Shown here: positions 1-11,852 of the stretch, piece after piece
Position numbering within the stretch: the stretch's first letter is position 1
Layout of the letters: each line of letters opens with the position of its first letter
Source of the DNA: Alkalilimnicola ehrlichii
GTDB lineage: Bacteria > Pseudomonadota > Gammaproteobacteria > Nitrococcales > AK92
Direction: 5' to 3'
NCBI RefSeq assembly: GCF_003399765.1
Contig: NZ_NFZV01000004.1
Coordinates: 62,001-126,000, forward strand
DNA length: 64,000 nt
Translations under genes and position numbers: made by a program
Notes under the pieces: generated by a model
The model's input: the letters and a program-made list of their open reading frames with translations, nothing else
Told to the model about the DNA's origin: nothing
Database searches by the model: none

Positions 1-1238
1 TAGCGCAGGTGTCGGTCGATGGGGTTCGTACGTCCAGTACCGATAACGGTACTCGTGTTGTTTTCGACCTCAGTGGGCCGGTCGAACACCGCGTTTTCTC
101 ATTGCCGGATCCGCACCGGGTTGTCGTTGATTTTGAGAATACGACGGTTGATGCTGCTGTGTTAGAAGCAGCTGAAGGGCAGGGCGTGGTCCGCAACCTC
201 CGAGGGGCGCGACGAGACCGGCGCGACTATCGTGTTGTGCTTGATTTGCAGAGTCAGGCGGATGTTAAGAGCTTTCTGGTAAAGCCTAATGACTCCTATG
301 GGCATCGCTTGGTTGTCGATTTGGGCGGTAATAGCCGAGGAGAGAGCCCGGCGGAACCTGTGCGCACGGCTTCCGAGCGCAATCGGCGAGAGTTGGTGAT
401 TGCGATCGATGCCGGCCACGGCGGTCGTGACCCTGGCGCCATCGGGCCGGGCGGGACATTTGAGAAAGACGTTGTACTAGAGGTGGCCCGTCGTCTTGCC
501 GACCTAGTCGACCGGGAGCCGGGTATGCGGCCTGTGTTAATTCGCGACGGCGACTATTTTCTTGAGCTGCGCGAGCGGACCCGCCGGGCACGGGAGCAGC
601 AGGCCGATATGTTCATCTCATTGCATGCCGATGCTAATCCCCGGCGGAATGTGCAGGGGGCTTCGGTTTATACCTTGTCTAACCAAGGTGCAACCAGTGA
701 AGCGGCGCGCGTGTTGGCGGCGCGGGAGAACTCGGCCGACCTGATTGGCGGTGTGTCGCTCGACGATAAAGACGATCTGGTCGCGACCGTGTTGTTGGAC
801 TTATCGCGGGCGGCGACGGTGGAGTCGAGCGTTGAGCTGGCGCAATTTATGCTCGGCAGGTTGGGAGCGGTCGGGAGGGTTCACCGCAATAGCGTCGAGA
901 AGGCGGGGTTCGTGGTTTTGAAATCGCTCGATATGCCTTCGGTATTGGTGGAGCTTGCCTTTATTTCCAACCCGGATGAAGAGCGCCGGTTGCGAGACGC
1001 GAACCATCAAGCTCGGCTTGCCCAGGCAATTATGGGAGGAGTGAGAGATTATGCCGAGCACGCTCTGCTGCCCGAGTTGCGGATGGCGGCTGGCGAGCAG
1101 CGGGAGCATGTTGTCCAGCGAGGCGATACGCTGAGCGGAATCGCCAGGCGTTATCAGGTTAATCTGAGCAGTTTACGTTCCGCTAACAATTTGCAAGGCG
1201 ATCGCATTATGGTGGGGAGTACGCTGGTTATTCCGTAG
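1..1238 (+). CDS. N-acetylmuramoyl-L-alanine amidase (AmiC/AmiB type), 5' truncated
   Basis: Periplasmic zinc amidase that cleaves the stem peptide from N-acetylmuramic acid in septal peptidoglycan so that daughter cells separate. The frame is open to the window edge, so the signal peptide and true start lie upstream. About 410 residues are visible. An AMIN domain fills roughly the first 110, an Amidase_3 domain runs from about 128 to 345, and a LysM repeat occupies 366-409. Numbered from the GTG at 9, the zinc ligands appear as His in DAGHGG (about 137), Glu in TFEKDV (about 152) and His in SLHADA (about 206). The catalytic Glu is in VELAFISN. The C-terminal LysM differs from E. coli AmiC, which lacks it, and matches the amidases of pseudomonads and relatives. 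mutL follows about 120 bp downstream, the usual neighbour of this gene. Confidence 0.93.
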   Translation, partial: AQVSVDGVRTSSTDNGTRVVFDLSGPVEHRVFSLPDPHRVVVDFENTTVDAAVLEAAEGQGVVRNLRGARRDRRDYRVVLDLQSQADVKSFLVKPNDSYGHRLVVDLGGNSRGESPAEPVRTASERNRRELVIAIDAGHGGRDPGAIGPGGTFEKDVVLEVARRLADLVDREPGMRPVLIRDGDYFLELRERTRRAREQQADMFISLHADANPRRNVQGASVYTLSNQGATSEAARVLAARENSADLIGGVSLDDKDDLVATVLLDLSRAATVESSVELAQFMLGRLGAVGRVHRNSVEKAGFVVLKSLDMPSVLVELAFISNPDEERRLRDANHQARLAQAIMGGVRDYAEHALLPELRMAAGEQREHVVQRGDTLSGIARRYQVNLSSLRSANNLQGDRIMVGSTLVIP

Positions 1239-1361
1239 TGCGGGGCCTGCTGGCGATAGCTGGCCGTCGTTGTTGCGCGGCTCCCGCGCGCAAGCCCCTT
1301 TGCGGCAACTTGTCGGATGCCTCATAATGGCCGTTTTTCGGTTGGGCCACCGCGTTCTAGA

Positions 1362-3215
1362 ATGTCAGCACGCCGCATTCAACAACTACCGCCGCAGCTG
1401 GTTAACCAGATCGCTGCCGGCGAGATCGTCGAGCGTCCGGCCTCGGTCGCTAAAGAACTTATTGAAAATAGCCTGGATGCCAATGCTCGGCGCATCGATA
1501 TTGAGGTCGAGCTGGGGGGTAAGCGCCTTCTTCGTATCCGCGACGACGGCGATGGGATTCCTTACGATCAATTGCCTTTGGCCGTATCGCGGCACGCCAC
1601 AAGTAAAATCCGCGATTTGGCGGACCTTGAGAAAGTGCGCAGCTTAGGGTTTCGTGGCGAGGCGTTACCTAGTATCGGCTCTGTCTCGCGGATGTTGATT
1701 ACCAGTCGAGCTCGCGACGCCGAGCACGCGTGGGCTTTGCGCTTGGAAGGACGCTCGCCCGATGCGGACCCTGAGCCCGCTGCTCATCCCGTCGGTACGA
1801 CGATCGAAGTACGCGATTTATTCTTTAATACGCCTGCACGGCGTAAGTTTCTCCGTACCGACGGGACGATATGTCGATATATACAAGAGCTTGTAAAGCG
1901 GATGGCGCTCAGCCGTTTCGATGTCGGCTTCAGCTTGCGCCACAACGGCAAACCGGTTGTGCAAGCGCCGGCCGCCGAATCCGATCCGGCCCGCGATAAA
2001 CGTCTTTCAAGCCTGCTCGGTAGTGCTTTTGTGGAGCAGGCGTTACGCGTCGATGCGGAGGCAACCGGTTTGCGTTTGAGTGGTTGGATGGCCTTGCCTA
2101 CCTACTCTCGTAGCCAAGCGGATTTGCAGTATCTCTATATTAATGGCCGGATGGTTAAAGATCGCGTGGCAACGCATGCGATTCGGCGTGCCTACCACGA
2201 CGTGTTGTTTAAGGATAGGCACCCGGCTTATGTGCTGTATCTGGATATCGAGCCGGAGCAAGTCGATGTCAACGTGCACCCGACCAAACACGAGGTTCGT
2301 TTTCGCGAAGGGCGCCTAGTCTACGATTTTCTCTTCCGGACGCTAAAACGCGCTTTAGAGCAAACGCGGCCGGAAGCACCGGCAATTGCCAGCGTCGCTC
2401 CGCCGGCGCCGCGCCCGGAGGGCGTTTTAAGCCATTCGGCCGGTTCGTCGTCGGCATTGCCGCAAAGGCCAAGCCCGACAACGCCGATGAGTTTGCCGCT
2501 CCAGGAAGCGCGGATGCTCTACGGGGAGAGTGCCGGCGAGCGAGCTCAGCAATCAGGGCCGGCGGGAAGTCCCGCTACGGCTACCGATTGGTCGCACCGG
2601 CCGGCAGCGGAGGCCCCGCCGGCTGGCGCGGCGCCTCCGTTGGGGTACGCGCTCGCGCAGCTGCACGGCATTTATATTTTGGCGCAAAATGCCGAGGGTC
2701 TGGTGCTGGTGGATATGCATGCCGCGCATGAGCGAATCGTCTACGAGCGCATGAAAAAACAATTGCAGACAGACGGTGTTGCCTCTCAGCCGCTATTGGT
2801 TCCGGTCCGGGTCGAGGTCAGCTTACAGGAGGCGGGGGCCGCCGAAGAGCATGCGGAGGCGTTCTCGACGCTCGGTTTCGAATTAGACCGTGTCGGACCG
2901 AATGTACTATTGGTACGGCGCGTGCCGGTCCTGCTGAAGGACGCCGATGCCGAACAATTAGTGCGCGATATGCTGAGCGACTTCCTCGCCAACGGTTCCA
3001 GCGGTCGATTGCAGGAAGCCATCAACCATGTGTTGGGCGATATGGGTTGCCGTAGCTCGGTTCGCGCTAATCGTCGCTTAACGGTGCCGGAGATGAATGC
3101 CTTGCTACGGGAAATGGAGCAGACGCCCAACAGCGGACAATGTAACCACGGGCGTCCGACGTGGACGGCGCTCAGTATTCCCGAGTTAGACCGGTTGTTC
3201 CTGAGAGGCCGTTGA
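1362..3215 (+). CDS. mutL: DNA mismatch repair protein MutL
   Basis: GHKL ATPase that links MutS mismatch recognition to strand incision; 617 residues. The ATPase motifs are complete: [24 protein letters not shown] and GFRGEAL. A proline-rich linker covers roughly residues 340-430, followed by the C-terminal dimerisation domain. That domain holds [12 protein letters not shown], which fits the metal-dependent endonuclease pattern DxHA(x)2E(x)4E, plus a C-terminal CNHGRP. This resembles Pseudomonas MutL rather than E. coli MutL, so the protein probably nicks DNA itself without MutH. The ATG at 1362 is chosen because the family begins just before the [16 protein letters not shown] region; an in-frame ATG at 1317 would add 15 unconserved residues. 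miaA starts 3 bp after the stop. Confidence 0.97.
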   Translation: MSARRIQQLPPQLVNQIAAGEIVERPASVAKELIENSLDANARRIDIEVELGGKRLLRIRDDGDGIPYDQLPLAVSRHATSKIRDLADLEKVRSLGFRGEALPSIGSVSRMLITSRARDAEHAWALRLEGRSPDADPEPAAHPVGTTIEVRDLFFNTPARRKFLRTDGTICRYIQELVKRMALSRFDVGFSLRHNGKPVVQAPAAESDPARDKRLSSLLGSAFVEQALRVDAEATGLRLSGWMALPTYSRSQADLQYLYINGRMVKDRVATHAIRRAYHDVLFKDRHPAYVLYLDIEPEQVDVNVHPTKHEVRFREGRLVYDFLFRTLKRALEQTRPEAPAIASVAPPAPRPEGVLSHSAGSSSALPQRPSPTTPMSLPLQEARMLYGESAGERAQQSGPAGSPATATDWSHRPAAEAPPAGAAPPLGYALAQLHGIYILAQNAEGLVLVDMHAAHERIVYERMKKQLQTDGVASQPLLVPVRVEVSLQEAGAAEEHAEAFSTLGFELDRVGPNVLLVRRVPVLLKDADAEQLVRDMLSDFLANGSSGRLQEAINHVLGDMGCRSSVRANRRLTVPEMNALLREMEQTPNSGQCNHGRPTWTALSIPELDRLFLRGR

Positions 3216-3218
3216 CGC

Positions 3219-4166
3219 ATGGCGCGAGGTTCTGAGAGTAAGGCGCCGGTTATTATGCTGATGGGGCCGACGGCGTCGGGCAAAACCGGTATTGCCGTCG
3301 AGCTTGCGCAACGCTTGCCAGTCGATATTATTAGCGTAGATTCGGCATTGGTTTACCGAGGAATGGACATTGGAACAGCCAAACCAAGTCCCCATGTCCT
3401 TGCTCAAGCGCCCCATCGACTGGTCGATATACTAGACCCGGAGGAGGCGTACTCAGCGGCGCAATTTCGTAGCGATGCGTTGCGGGAGATTGCAGCGAGT
3501 CACGCGAAAGGGCGTTTGCCACTCCTTGTGGGGGGCACCATGTTATATTTCCGGGCGCTGGAGCAAGGCCTGGCCGATCTGCCGGAAGCGGATTCTTCGG
3601 TACGGGCACGATTAGCCGAAGAGGCGGCAAAGCAGGGTTGGGCTAAGCTGCACGAGCGGCTGGGCGCGATCGATCCGGTTGCTGCAGCGCGTATTCATTG
3701 CAATGATCCGCAACGAATCCAGCGTGCGCTGGAAGTGTATGAATTAACAGGGCAGCCGCTTACCCGACTTTTAGACCGAGCTAATAGGGAACCTTTTCCG
3801 TTTCCCGTGGCCAAATGGGTCGTAGCTCCGAGGGATCGGCGTTGGCTGCACGAACGCATTGCGGAGCGTTTCACGCAAATGCTGGGGGACGGTTTCGTCG
3901 ACGAAGTGGCGGGCCTGCGCAAGCGCCCCGATTTGAATCGCGAATGTTCTTCAATGCGTGCCGTCGGTTATCGACAGGTCTGGGATTATCTCGAGGGCGA
4001 GTACGACTATGAAACAATGACAAGTAAGGGCATTATTGCAACCCGTCAGTTTGCCAAACGACAACTGACTTGGTTGCGTTCGGAGCAAGGTTGCGAGTGG
4101 TATTCGGGGGAAGACGGGAATCTCTCCGAAACGCTTTATCAGCGCGCAGCCTCTCTGTTTAGCTAA
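3219..4166 (+). CDS. miaA: tRNA dimethylallyltransferase MiaA
   Basis: Transfers a dimethylallyl group to N6 of A37 in tRNAs reading UNN codons; cytosolic, 315 residues, the normal size. The P-loop GPTASGKT lies near the N-terminus, followed by the substrate-binding SVDSALVYRGMDIGTAKP, the RIHCNDPQRIQRALEVYELTG segment and the C-terminal RQFAKRQLTWLR segment typical of the family. The start is 3 bp after the mutL stop, with a purine-rich ribosome-binding stretch inside the end of mutL, so translation is probably coupled. hfq follows after 137 bp in the conserved gammaproteobacterial order. Confidence 0.97.
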   Translation: MARGSESKAPVIMLMGPTASGKTGIAVELAQRLPVDIISVDSALVYRGMDIGTAKPSPHVLAQAPHRLVDILDPEEAYSAAQFRSDALREIAASHAKGRLPLLVGGTMLYFRALEQGLADLPEADSSVRARLAEEAAKQGWAKLHERLGAIDPVAAARIHCNDPQRIQRALEVYELTGQPLTRLLDRANREPFPFPVAKWVVAPRDRRWLHERIAERFTQMLGDGFVDEVAGLRKRPDLNRECSSMRAVGYRQVWDYLEGEYDYETMTSKGIIATRQFAKRQLTWLRSEQGCEWYSGEDGNLSETLYQRAASLFS

Positions 4167-4303
4167 GCGTATACAGGATGGCGTATGCTAAACTTTTACC
4201 TTCTTGTCAGTAGGTAGGTCGACCGCTGGGTAGCATCGTTGGGGTGGGACCGCGGGGAGCCCTCGAATAACAAAAATCAACCAGTATTTAAGGAGTCATT
4301 ATA

Positions 4304-4561
4304 ATGGCCAAAGGGCAGTCGCTTCAGGAACCGTTTTTGAACGTGCTCCGGAAGGAAAGGGTTCCCGTGTCAATCTACCTGGTTAACGGGATCAAACTCC
4401 AAGGCCAGATTGAGTCGTTCGACCAGTTTGTGATTCTGCTGAAAAACAGCGTGAGTCAAATGGTCTACAAACACGCCATTTCTACTATCGTGCCGGCGCG
4501 TAATGTACGGCCCGCTGCGACCGCTGGCGAAGAGCGCGGTCAGGAGTACGGCAATTTCTGA
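4304..4561 (+). CDS. hfq: RNA chaperone Hfq
   Basis: Sm-like hexameric RNA chaperone that pairs small RNAs with target mRNAs; 85 residues. The Sm1 motif region ([18 protein letters not shown]) and the Sm2 motif ([10 protein letters not shown]) are intact, and the N-terminus [11 protein letters not shown] is canonical. The C-terminal tail is short and polar, as in pseudomonads, not long as in E. coli. A strong AAGGAG lies 8-9 bp before the ATG. hflX follows closely. The 137 bp upstream contain no gene and probably carry a promoter, but I cannot place one firmly. Confidence 0.98.
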   Translation: MAKGQSLQEPFLNVLRKERVPVSIYLVNGIKLQGQIESFDQFVILLKNSVSQMVYKHAISTIVPARNVRPAATAGEERGQEYGNF

Positions 4562-4592
4562 CGTTTTTGAGACATCGGCCTCGGCGGCGCAA

Positions 4593-5886
4593 TTGTTTGC
4601 CCGTCCGGGCGGCGGCGAACGAGCCATCGTTGTGCACTTGGATCTGGGTGAGGGCGATGCGACGGAAACTGTTGCCGAATTTACGGCACTAGCGGAGTCG
4701 GCCGGGGCCAAGGTCGTTGAAACCAGTATCAGCCGGCGCAAAGCGCCGGATGCCCGGTTTTTATCGGTAAAGGCAAAGTTGCCGAATTGGCGGAATTGAT
4801 CGCCGCCGGCGAACTCGATCTTGTCTTACTGAATCATGACGTTTCTCCGGCTCAGGAGCGTAACCTCGAACGAGCGTTGCAGTGTCGAGTGCTTGATCGG
4901 ACTGGATTGATTCTCGATATTTTGCGCAACGCGCGCGCTCATTCGAAGGTAAGCTTCAGGTCGAGTTAGCGCAACTTAATCATATCGCTAGCCGATTGGT
5001 ACGGGGCTGGTCGCATCTTGAGCGGCAAAAAGGCGGTATAGGCCTGCGCGGGCCGGGGGAAACGCAGTTAGAGCTTGACCGCCGCATGCTTGGCTTGCGG
5101 ATTAAACAGCTGCAACGGAAGCTGCAAAAAGTCCGTAAACAACGCGATCAGGGGCGGCAAGCGCGCCGCAAGCGCGAGCTGCCGGCGATTTCTCTCGTCG
5201 GTTATACCAATGCCGGCAAATCCACCTTGTTTAATCGGGTAACGGAAGCTTCGGTTTATGCGGCCGACCAGTTGTTCGCGACCCTCGATACGACGTTGCG
5301 TCGCCTGGAGCTGGACAATGGGCAAGAACTTATACTAGCCGATACCGTCGGTTTTATTCGGGATTTGCCGCATCAATTGGTCGAGGCTTTTCGCTCTACT
5401 TTGGAAGAGGTGGCGGAAGCCGATCTCTTGTTGCACGTTATCGATGCTGCTAGCCCGACGCGGGACGAAGAGGTGCGTCAGGTTGAAGCCGTGCTGGCGG
5501 AGCTTGGTGCTGCCGATGTGCCGGTATTACGGGTTTATAACAAAGTGGACTTATTGGGGCGCGGTGCCGGCATCGTTCGCAACGGCCAAGGTGACCCTGT
5601 CGAAGTGTGGTTATCCGCCGAGGCGGGGGAAGGCGTAGACTTACTGCTTGAGGTTCTGGCCGAGCGGGTAGGGGCTGCCCGTGTGCGCGGTCTGGTGCGT
5701 TTGCCGCCGGCGGAAGGTCGATTACGCGCGCGTTTCTATGCCTTGGGCGACGTTATAGAGGAGCAAGTCGACGACCAAGGGGCGTCTTTGCTGAAAGTCG
5801 ATTTGCCGCGTCGGGACTTGGACCGGCTATACCGGAAGGAGGGGCTGACAGCACCATTGGAACCGATCGAAGCGGGCGGCGTCTAA
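4593..5886 (+). CDS. hflX: GTPase HflX (reading frame broken twice)
   Basis: Ribosome-associated GTPase that splits stalled 70S ribosomes during stress. The frame is broken by two apparent single-T deletions. At about 4758-4762 a run of five T needs six to continue as DARFFIGKGKVAEL. At about 4919-4922 a run of four T needs five to read LILDIFAQRARSFEGK. With both restored the product is an uninterrupted family member of about 430 residues. It has the HflX N-domain (SPAQERNLE), the linker HLERQKGGIGLRGPGETQLE, and G-domain motifs GYTNAGKST, DTVGF and NKVD. Comparison with E. coli HflX places the start at the TTG at 4593; an ATG at 4503 overlaps hfq. The stop is at 5886. The breaks look like sequence errors, not decay. 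Confidence 0.85.
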
Positions 5887-6364
5887 CGTTCCGCGGAGGT
5901 GGCTGATAAGGAACTCGAGTCGGGTGCTTAATTTTCCCTTGCGTTGTCTATTCTGAGCCTTCGTTGCGAGCGCGGGCAAGCTGCCTTGCGTGCGAAATAC
6001 GTCTGGCTCACTGAAACATGCTTGTGCGGGGGAGGAGGCAGTTCGCATTTGTCGCACTTGAACCACGAGTATCAAATCGTTTTCTGGTAGAGTGTTAAAC
6101 CCGATAAACTGTTGCGGCATAGCCGTACGCATTTTCAACGTTACAACGAGCTTATTACTATAGTCCGCTACGGTAGCCGGCTAGTTTGGCTTGGATGACA
6201 GCAGACCATTAACTTTCCGCCGCTTTCGGCGGCACGCATGGCTTTTGCGAGAGATCGCGAGCTTGATCTGTTAGATTCCTTGCTGTGTGAGTAAAGCTCT
6301 CATTAAAATTTAGGCGCACAAGCGCAGACGAGATACATCATTCGATCGATGCACGGAGAATCTC
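5887..6364. other. Intergenic gap, hflX to hflK
   Basis: About 480 bp without a convincing gene; open frames here match nothing I recognise and overlap hflX antisense. It holds a small GC hairpin, CCGCCG-CTTT-CGGCGG, at 6217-6232. A promoter-like pair TTGCTG - 18 bp - TAAAAT lies at 6280-6309, about 55 bp before hflK, and may drive hflKC. Confidence 0.5.
6280..6309 (+). promoter_or_regulatory. Candidate sigma-70 promoter for hflKC
   Basis: TTGCTG at 6280-6285 and TAAAAT at 6304-6309 are separated by 18 bp. Each box matches consensus partly. The position just upstream of hflK supports the call; no transcript data are available. Confidence 0.4.
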
Positions 6365-7579
6365 ATGGCTTGGAATGAGCCCGGTGGCGGCAATCGTGAT
6401 CCTTGGAACGGGTCGGGCAAGGATCAAGGCCCGCCGGACCTGGATGAGGTGCTGCGGAAGCTGCAGAACCGCGTCCGGAGCCTGTTTGGCGGAAAACCCC
6501 CGCACGATGGTAATGGCAACGACGGCGGAGCCGGTGGCGGCGGTGCGGGCTTTGCCGGCATCGGTTTGTTAATCGGTATTTTGCTGGTCGTATGGTTATT
6601 GTCCGGTATTTATATCATTGACGAAGGTAAGCGCGGTGTCGTTTTACGTTTCGGCGCTTATCAGACGACTGTCGATCCCGGTCTTCACTGGCGGATTCCA
6701 TATCCCATCGACGAAGTGCGGATCGTCGATATCGAAACCGTACGCAGTATCGAAATCGGCTACGAGGTCTTGCCGGGCGGTCGTACGCGGGAGCGTCTCA
6801 ACGAGGCGCTGATGCTAACGTCCGACGAGAATATCGTTAACGTTCATCTGGCCGTCCACTATCAAGTCTCGGACCCGGAGCAGTATCTATTCGAATTCCG
6901 CGACCCCGACGGCACGGTGAAGGAGCTGGCCGAGAGCGCGATTCGCGAAATCGTTGGTAAGCGGCAACTGGATTATGTGCTGACGGAAGGTCGTGAAGAG
7001 GTCGCCGCTAGTGCCCATGAGCTGATTCAGGAAGTGCTCGACGAGTACAAAATCGGTTTGAACGTCAATCGCGTAGCGATCCAGGACGTTCAGCCGCCTG
7101 AGGAAGTGCAGGGCTCCTTCGCCGATGCGATTCGAGCGCGCGAGGACGAGCAACGCTTCATTAACGAAGCGCGTGCTTATCGCAACGAAGTGCTTCCGCG
7201 TGCCGATGGTGAAGCTGCAAGGCAGTTGGAAGAGGCCTTGGGTTATCGGGATCGCGTGATTGCGCGTGCCGAAGGTGAAAGCGCTCGTTTCCTCGCTTTG
7301 TTGACCGAGTACCAGCGGGCCCCGGGTGTGACTCGCGAGCGTCTCTACATCGACGCCTTGGAGCAGGTCTTGCAGCGTAGCAGTAAGATCTTTATCGATG
7401 TCGAAAACGGTCAGCCGTTGATGTATTTGCCCCTGGATAAGATGACCGGGCGCGATGGTCGCGGCGGCGATGCCGGTTCGCAAAGTCTGCTGAACCCGCC
7501 GATGCCGAGTTCGGCCACTACTGGCAGCGGCACGGGCGGCGGTAATCAGAGCAACCCGCGCGCTAGGGAGACACGCTGA
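6365..7579 (+). CDS. hflK: FtsH protease modulator HflK
   Basis: Inner-membrane SPFH/stomatin-family protein that assembles with HflC into a large cage around FtsH and limits its proteolysis; 404 residues. Residues 1-60 are glycine- and asparagine-rich and cytoplasmic. One transmembrane helix lies at about 62-84, followed by IDEGKRGVVLRFG, the start of the SPFH domain. A long alanine/glutamate-rich helical region follows (ARAYRNEVLPRADGEAARQ). The C-terminus is rich in Gly, Ser and Asn. The stop overlaps the hflC start by one base (TGATG), so the two are translationally coupled. Confidence 0.96.
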   Translation: MAWNEPGGGNRDPWNGSGKDQGPPDLDEVLRKLQNRVRSLFGGKPPHDGNGNDGGAGGGGAGFAGIGLLIGILLVVWLLSGIYIIDEGKRGVVLRFGAYQTTVDPGLHWRIPYPIDEVRIVDIETVRSIEIGYEVLPGGRTRERLNEALMLTSDENIVNVHLAVHYQVSDPEQYLFEFRDPDGTVKELAESAIREIVGKRQLDYVLTEGREEVAASAHELIQEVLDEYKIGLNVNRVAIQDVQPPEEVQGSFADAIRAREDEQRFINEARAYRNEVLPRADGEAARQLEEALGYRDRVIARAEGESARFLALLTEYQRAPGVTRERLYIDALEQVLQRSSKIFIDVENGQPLMYLPLDKMTGRDGRGGDAGSQSLLNPPMPSSATTGSGTGGGNQSNPRARETR

Positions 7580-8448
7580 TGCAGCAGTTAAAGACTTTAT
7601 TGGTCGCCTTGGTCGTGGTGGCCGTTGTTCTCGCCTACTTTTCGCTCTTTACGGTTGATCAAACCGAAAAGGCGCTGAAGTTTCGGCTTGGTGAGGTCGT
7701 CGAATCCGGCTTCGAACCGGGGCTACACCGTAAGATGCCGTTCGTTAACAACGTACGGAAGTTCGATGCGCGCGTACAGACCCTGGACGAGACTCCTGCG
7801 CGCTTCCTGACTCAGGAAATGAAGAACGTTATCGTCGATTCCTTCGTCAAATGGCGAATCGAAGACGAACGGCGCTTCTATACCTCGGTGCGGGGCGATG
7901 TCGATATCGCTAATCAGCGATTGGCGAATATCGTCCGCCAGGGGCTGCGGGAAGAGTTCGGTAAGCGTACGATGCAGGATGTGATCTCCGGCGAGCGCGT
8001 TGCCATCATGGAAGTGCTGACCGAACAGGCCGCGGTTGCCGCGCAGAATCTGGGTATCGAAATCGTTGACGTACGGATTCGGCGCCTTGACCTGCCGGCG
8101 GACGTCAGCGACTCGGTATTTGACCGGATGCGGGCCGAGCGTGAGCGTGTAGCGCGCGACTTCCGCGCTCGCGGTCACGAGGCGGCAGAGCGTATCCGCG
8201 CTGAAGCCGATCGCGAACGCGAGGTGATTTTGGCAAACGCTTATCGGGATGCTGAGCAAACCCGAGGCGAGGGTGACGCTAGGGCGGCTGAAATTTATGC
8301 CCAAGCCTTTACCCAGGATGAGGAGTTCTACTCCTTCTATCGCAGCCTTGGTGCCTACACGCGGGCGTTCAGCGATGAAAGCGATATCTTGTTGTTATCG
8401 CCGGATTCTCAGTTCTTCCGCTACTTCAATCGTCACATGAACGATTGA
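7579..8448 (+). CDS. hflC: FtsH protease modulator HflC
   Basis: Partner of HflK in the SPFH complex at the inner membrane; 289 residues. A single N-terminal transmembrane anchor at about residues 6-26 is followed by FTVDQTEKALKFRLGEV, an SPFH domain and a charged helical stretch rich in Arg, Glu and Ala (about 180-240). The product ends in a hydrophobic segment with SDILLLSPDSQFFRYF, typical of HflC. Its first base is shared with the hflK stop codon. A hairpin with a T-run follows about 25 bp downstream. Confidence 0.96.
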   Translation: MQQLKTLLVALVVVAVVLAYFSLFTVDQTEKALKFRLGEVVESGFEPGLHRKMPFVNNVRKFDARVQTLDETPARFLTQEMKNVIVDSFVKWRIEDERRFYTSVRGDVDIANQRLANIVRQGLREEFGKRTMQDVISGERVAIMEVLTEQAAVAAQNLGIEIVDVRIRRLDLPADVSDSVFDRMRAERERVARDFRARGHEAAERIRAEADREREVILANAYRDAEQTRGEGDARAAEIYAQAFTQDEEFYSFYRSLGAYTRAFSDESDILLLSPDSQFFRYFNRHMND

Positions 8449-8472
8449 AGTAACGAGTAGAGAGAACTCGGT

Positions 8473-8504
8473 CCCGGGCGGTCGGTTGATCGTCCGGGCT
8501 TTTT
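8473..8504 (+). terminator. Rho-independent terminator after hflC
   Basis: CCCGGGCG at 8473-8480 pairs with CGTCCGGG at 8491-8498 (one G-T wobble), followed by CTTTTTG. It lies between hflC and the DUF2065 gene, so it may attenuate rather than fully stop readthrough. Confidence 0.7.
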
Positions 8505-8516
8505 GTGGGATAAACG

Positions 8517-8705
8517 ATGGCTGTCGATCTCTTGACTGCGCTGGCATTATTGCTGGTTTTGGAAGGGATTTTGCCGTTTCTTAATCCGGCGGGTATGCGG
8601 CGGACACTGTTGCAAGTTGCGCAATTGAACGATCGCTCGTTACGCATCGCCGGTTTAGTCGCAATGCTGTTAGGAGCGGGGCTCCTTTATTTGCTGCGAC
8701 AGTAG
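8517..8705 (+). CDS. DUF2065 small inner-membrane protein (YjeT-like)
   Basis: A 62-residue protein with two predicted transmembrane helices, about residues 5-20 and 43-60, and the central motif FLNPAGMRR characteristic of DUF2065. E. coli YjeT sits in the same place between hflC and purA. The function is not known. It lies just after the hflC terminator, so expression may depend on partial readthrough. Confidence 0.88.
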   Translation: MAVDLLTALALLLVLEGILPFLNPAGMRRTLLQVAQLNDRSLRIAGLVAMLLGAGLLYLLRQ

Positions 8706-8795
8706 CGATCAGGCGTCGCTGACAGCGATCCGGTCCGACGCAGGATGTTGCGACGGTGATAAGACGGCTGCGGTCGTCGGCAACTGGGGGCATTC

Positions 8796-11331
<2,536 letters not shown>

Positions 11332-11348
11332 CGCGGCGATATTCTTAA

Positions 11349-11370
11349 GGGGCGCGAAGCGCCCTTTTTT
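11349..11370 (+). terminator. Rho-independent terminator of purA
   Basis: Compact GGGCGC-GAA-GCGCCC hairpin followed by six T, 18 bp after the purA stop. Confidence 0.88.
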
Positions 11371-11415
11371 GAGGGGTAGGCGGTTAATAGCCGTGCGCTT
11401 TTCCGGACGCGCAAC

Positions 11416-11449
11416 AAAAAAGGCGGACCTTAAAAGGCCCGCCTTTTTC
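11416..11449 (-). terminator. Terminator of the minus-strand tRNA-Leu
   Basis: AAAAAGGCGGACC pairs with GGCCCGCCTTTTT across a short loop, with one mismatch. On the minus strand it directly follows the tRNA-Leu and ends in a T-run. Its symmetry means it may also back up the purA terminator. Confidence 0.75.
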
Positions 11450-11455
11450 TGAAAT

Positions 11456-11542
11456 TGGTGCCGAGGAGAGGACTTGAACCTCCACGGGGTTTCCCCCACT
11501 AGCACCTGAAGCTAGCGCGTCTACCAATTTCGCCACCTCGGC
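11456..11542 (-). tRNA. tRNA-Leu (anticodon CAG)
   Basis: An 87-nt type II tRNA with encoded CCA. The acceptor stem is GCCGAGG/CCTCGGC. The anticodon stem-loop CTAGC-TTCAGGT-GCTAG gives CAG. The variable arm is long and a TTCAAGT T-loop is present. It reads CUG codons. Confidence 0.96.
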
Positions 11543-11852
11543 GATGGCTGAGCCGTTTCGGCCGCAGCAATCGTTGACGGCGCAGACTTTACCCCGTTGT
11601 GACAGAAACTGTCAACGCCTATTTCGAAGAAACTGATCAAGGCGATCTTTGTTGTGTGACGTAAAGCGCGTGTTGGTGGTTTTTTCAACGAAAAACTTGA
11701 GCGCCATGCTGCTGCGGTTGTTATTTGCCAGTCGTCTGCTGGCTCTTGAGGACGGCAGTCGACGCTTTTAGCAGTTGGTGGCGCCGCTTAGTCGTTGCAG
11801 TCTGTCACGGATTGCGTATCCTGCGAACAGGAATACGAAAAGTAGGAATTGA
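11543..11852. other. Intergenic gap, tRNA-Leu to rnr
   Basis: About 310 bp without a gene. It must hold promoters for the divergent tRNA-Leu and rnr. The only pair I can place is TTGCAG/TATCCT before rnr, listed separately. Confidence 0.5.
11795..11822 (+). promoter_or_regulatory. Candidate promoter for rnr
   Basis: TTGCAG at 11795-11800 and TATCCT at 11817-11822 are 16 bp apart and end about 30 bp before the rnr start codon. Confidence 0.45.
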
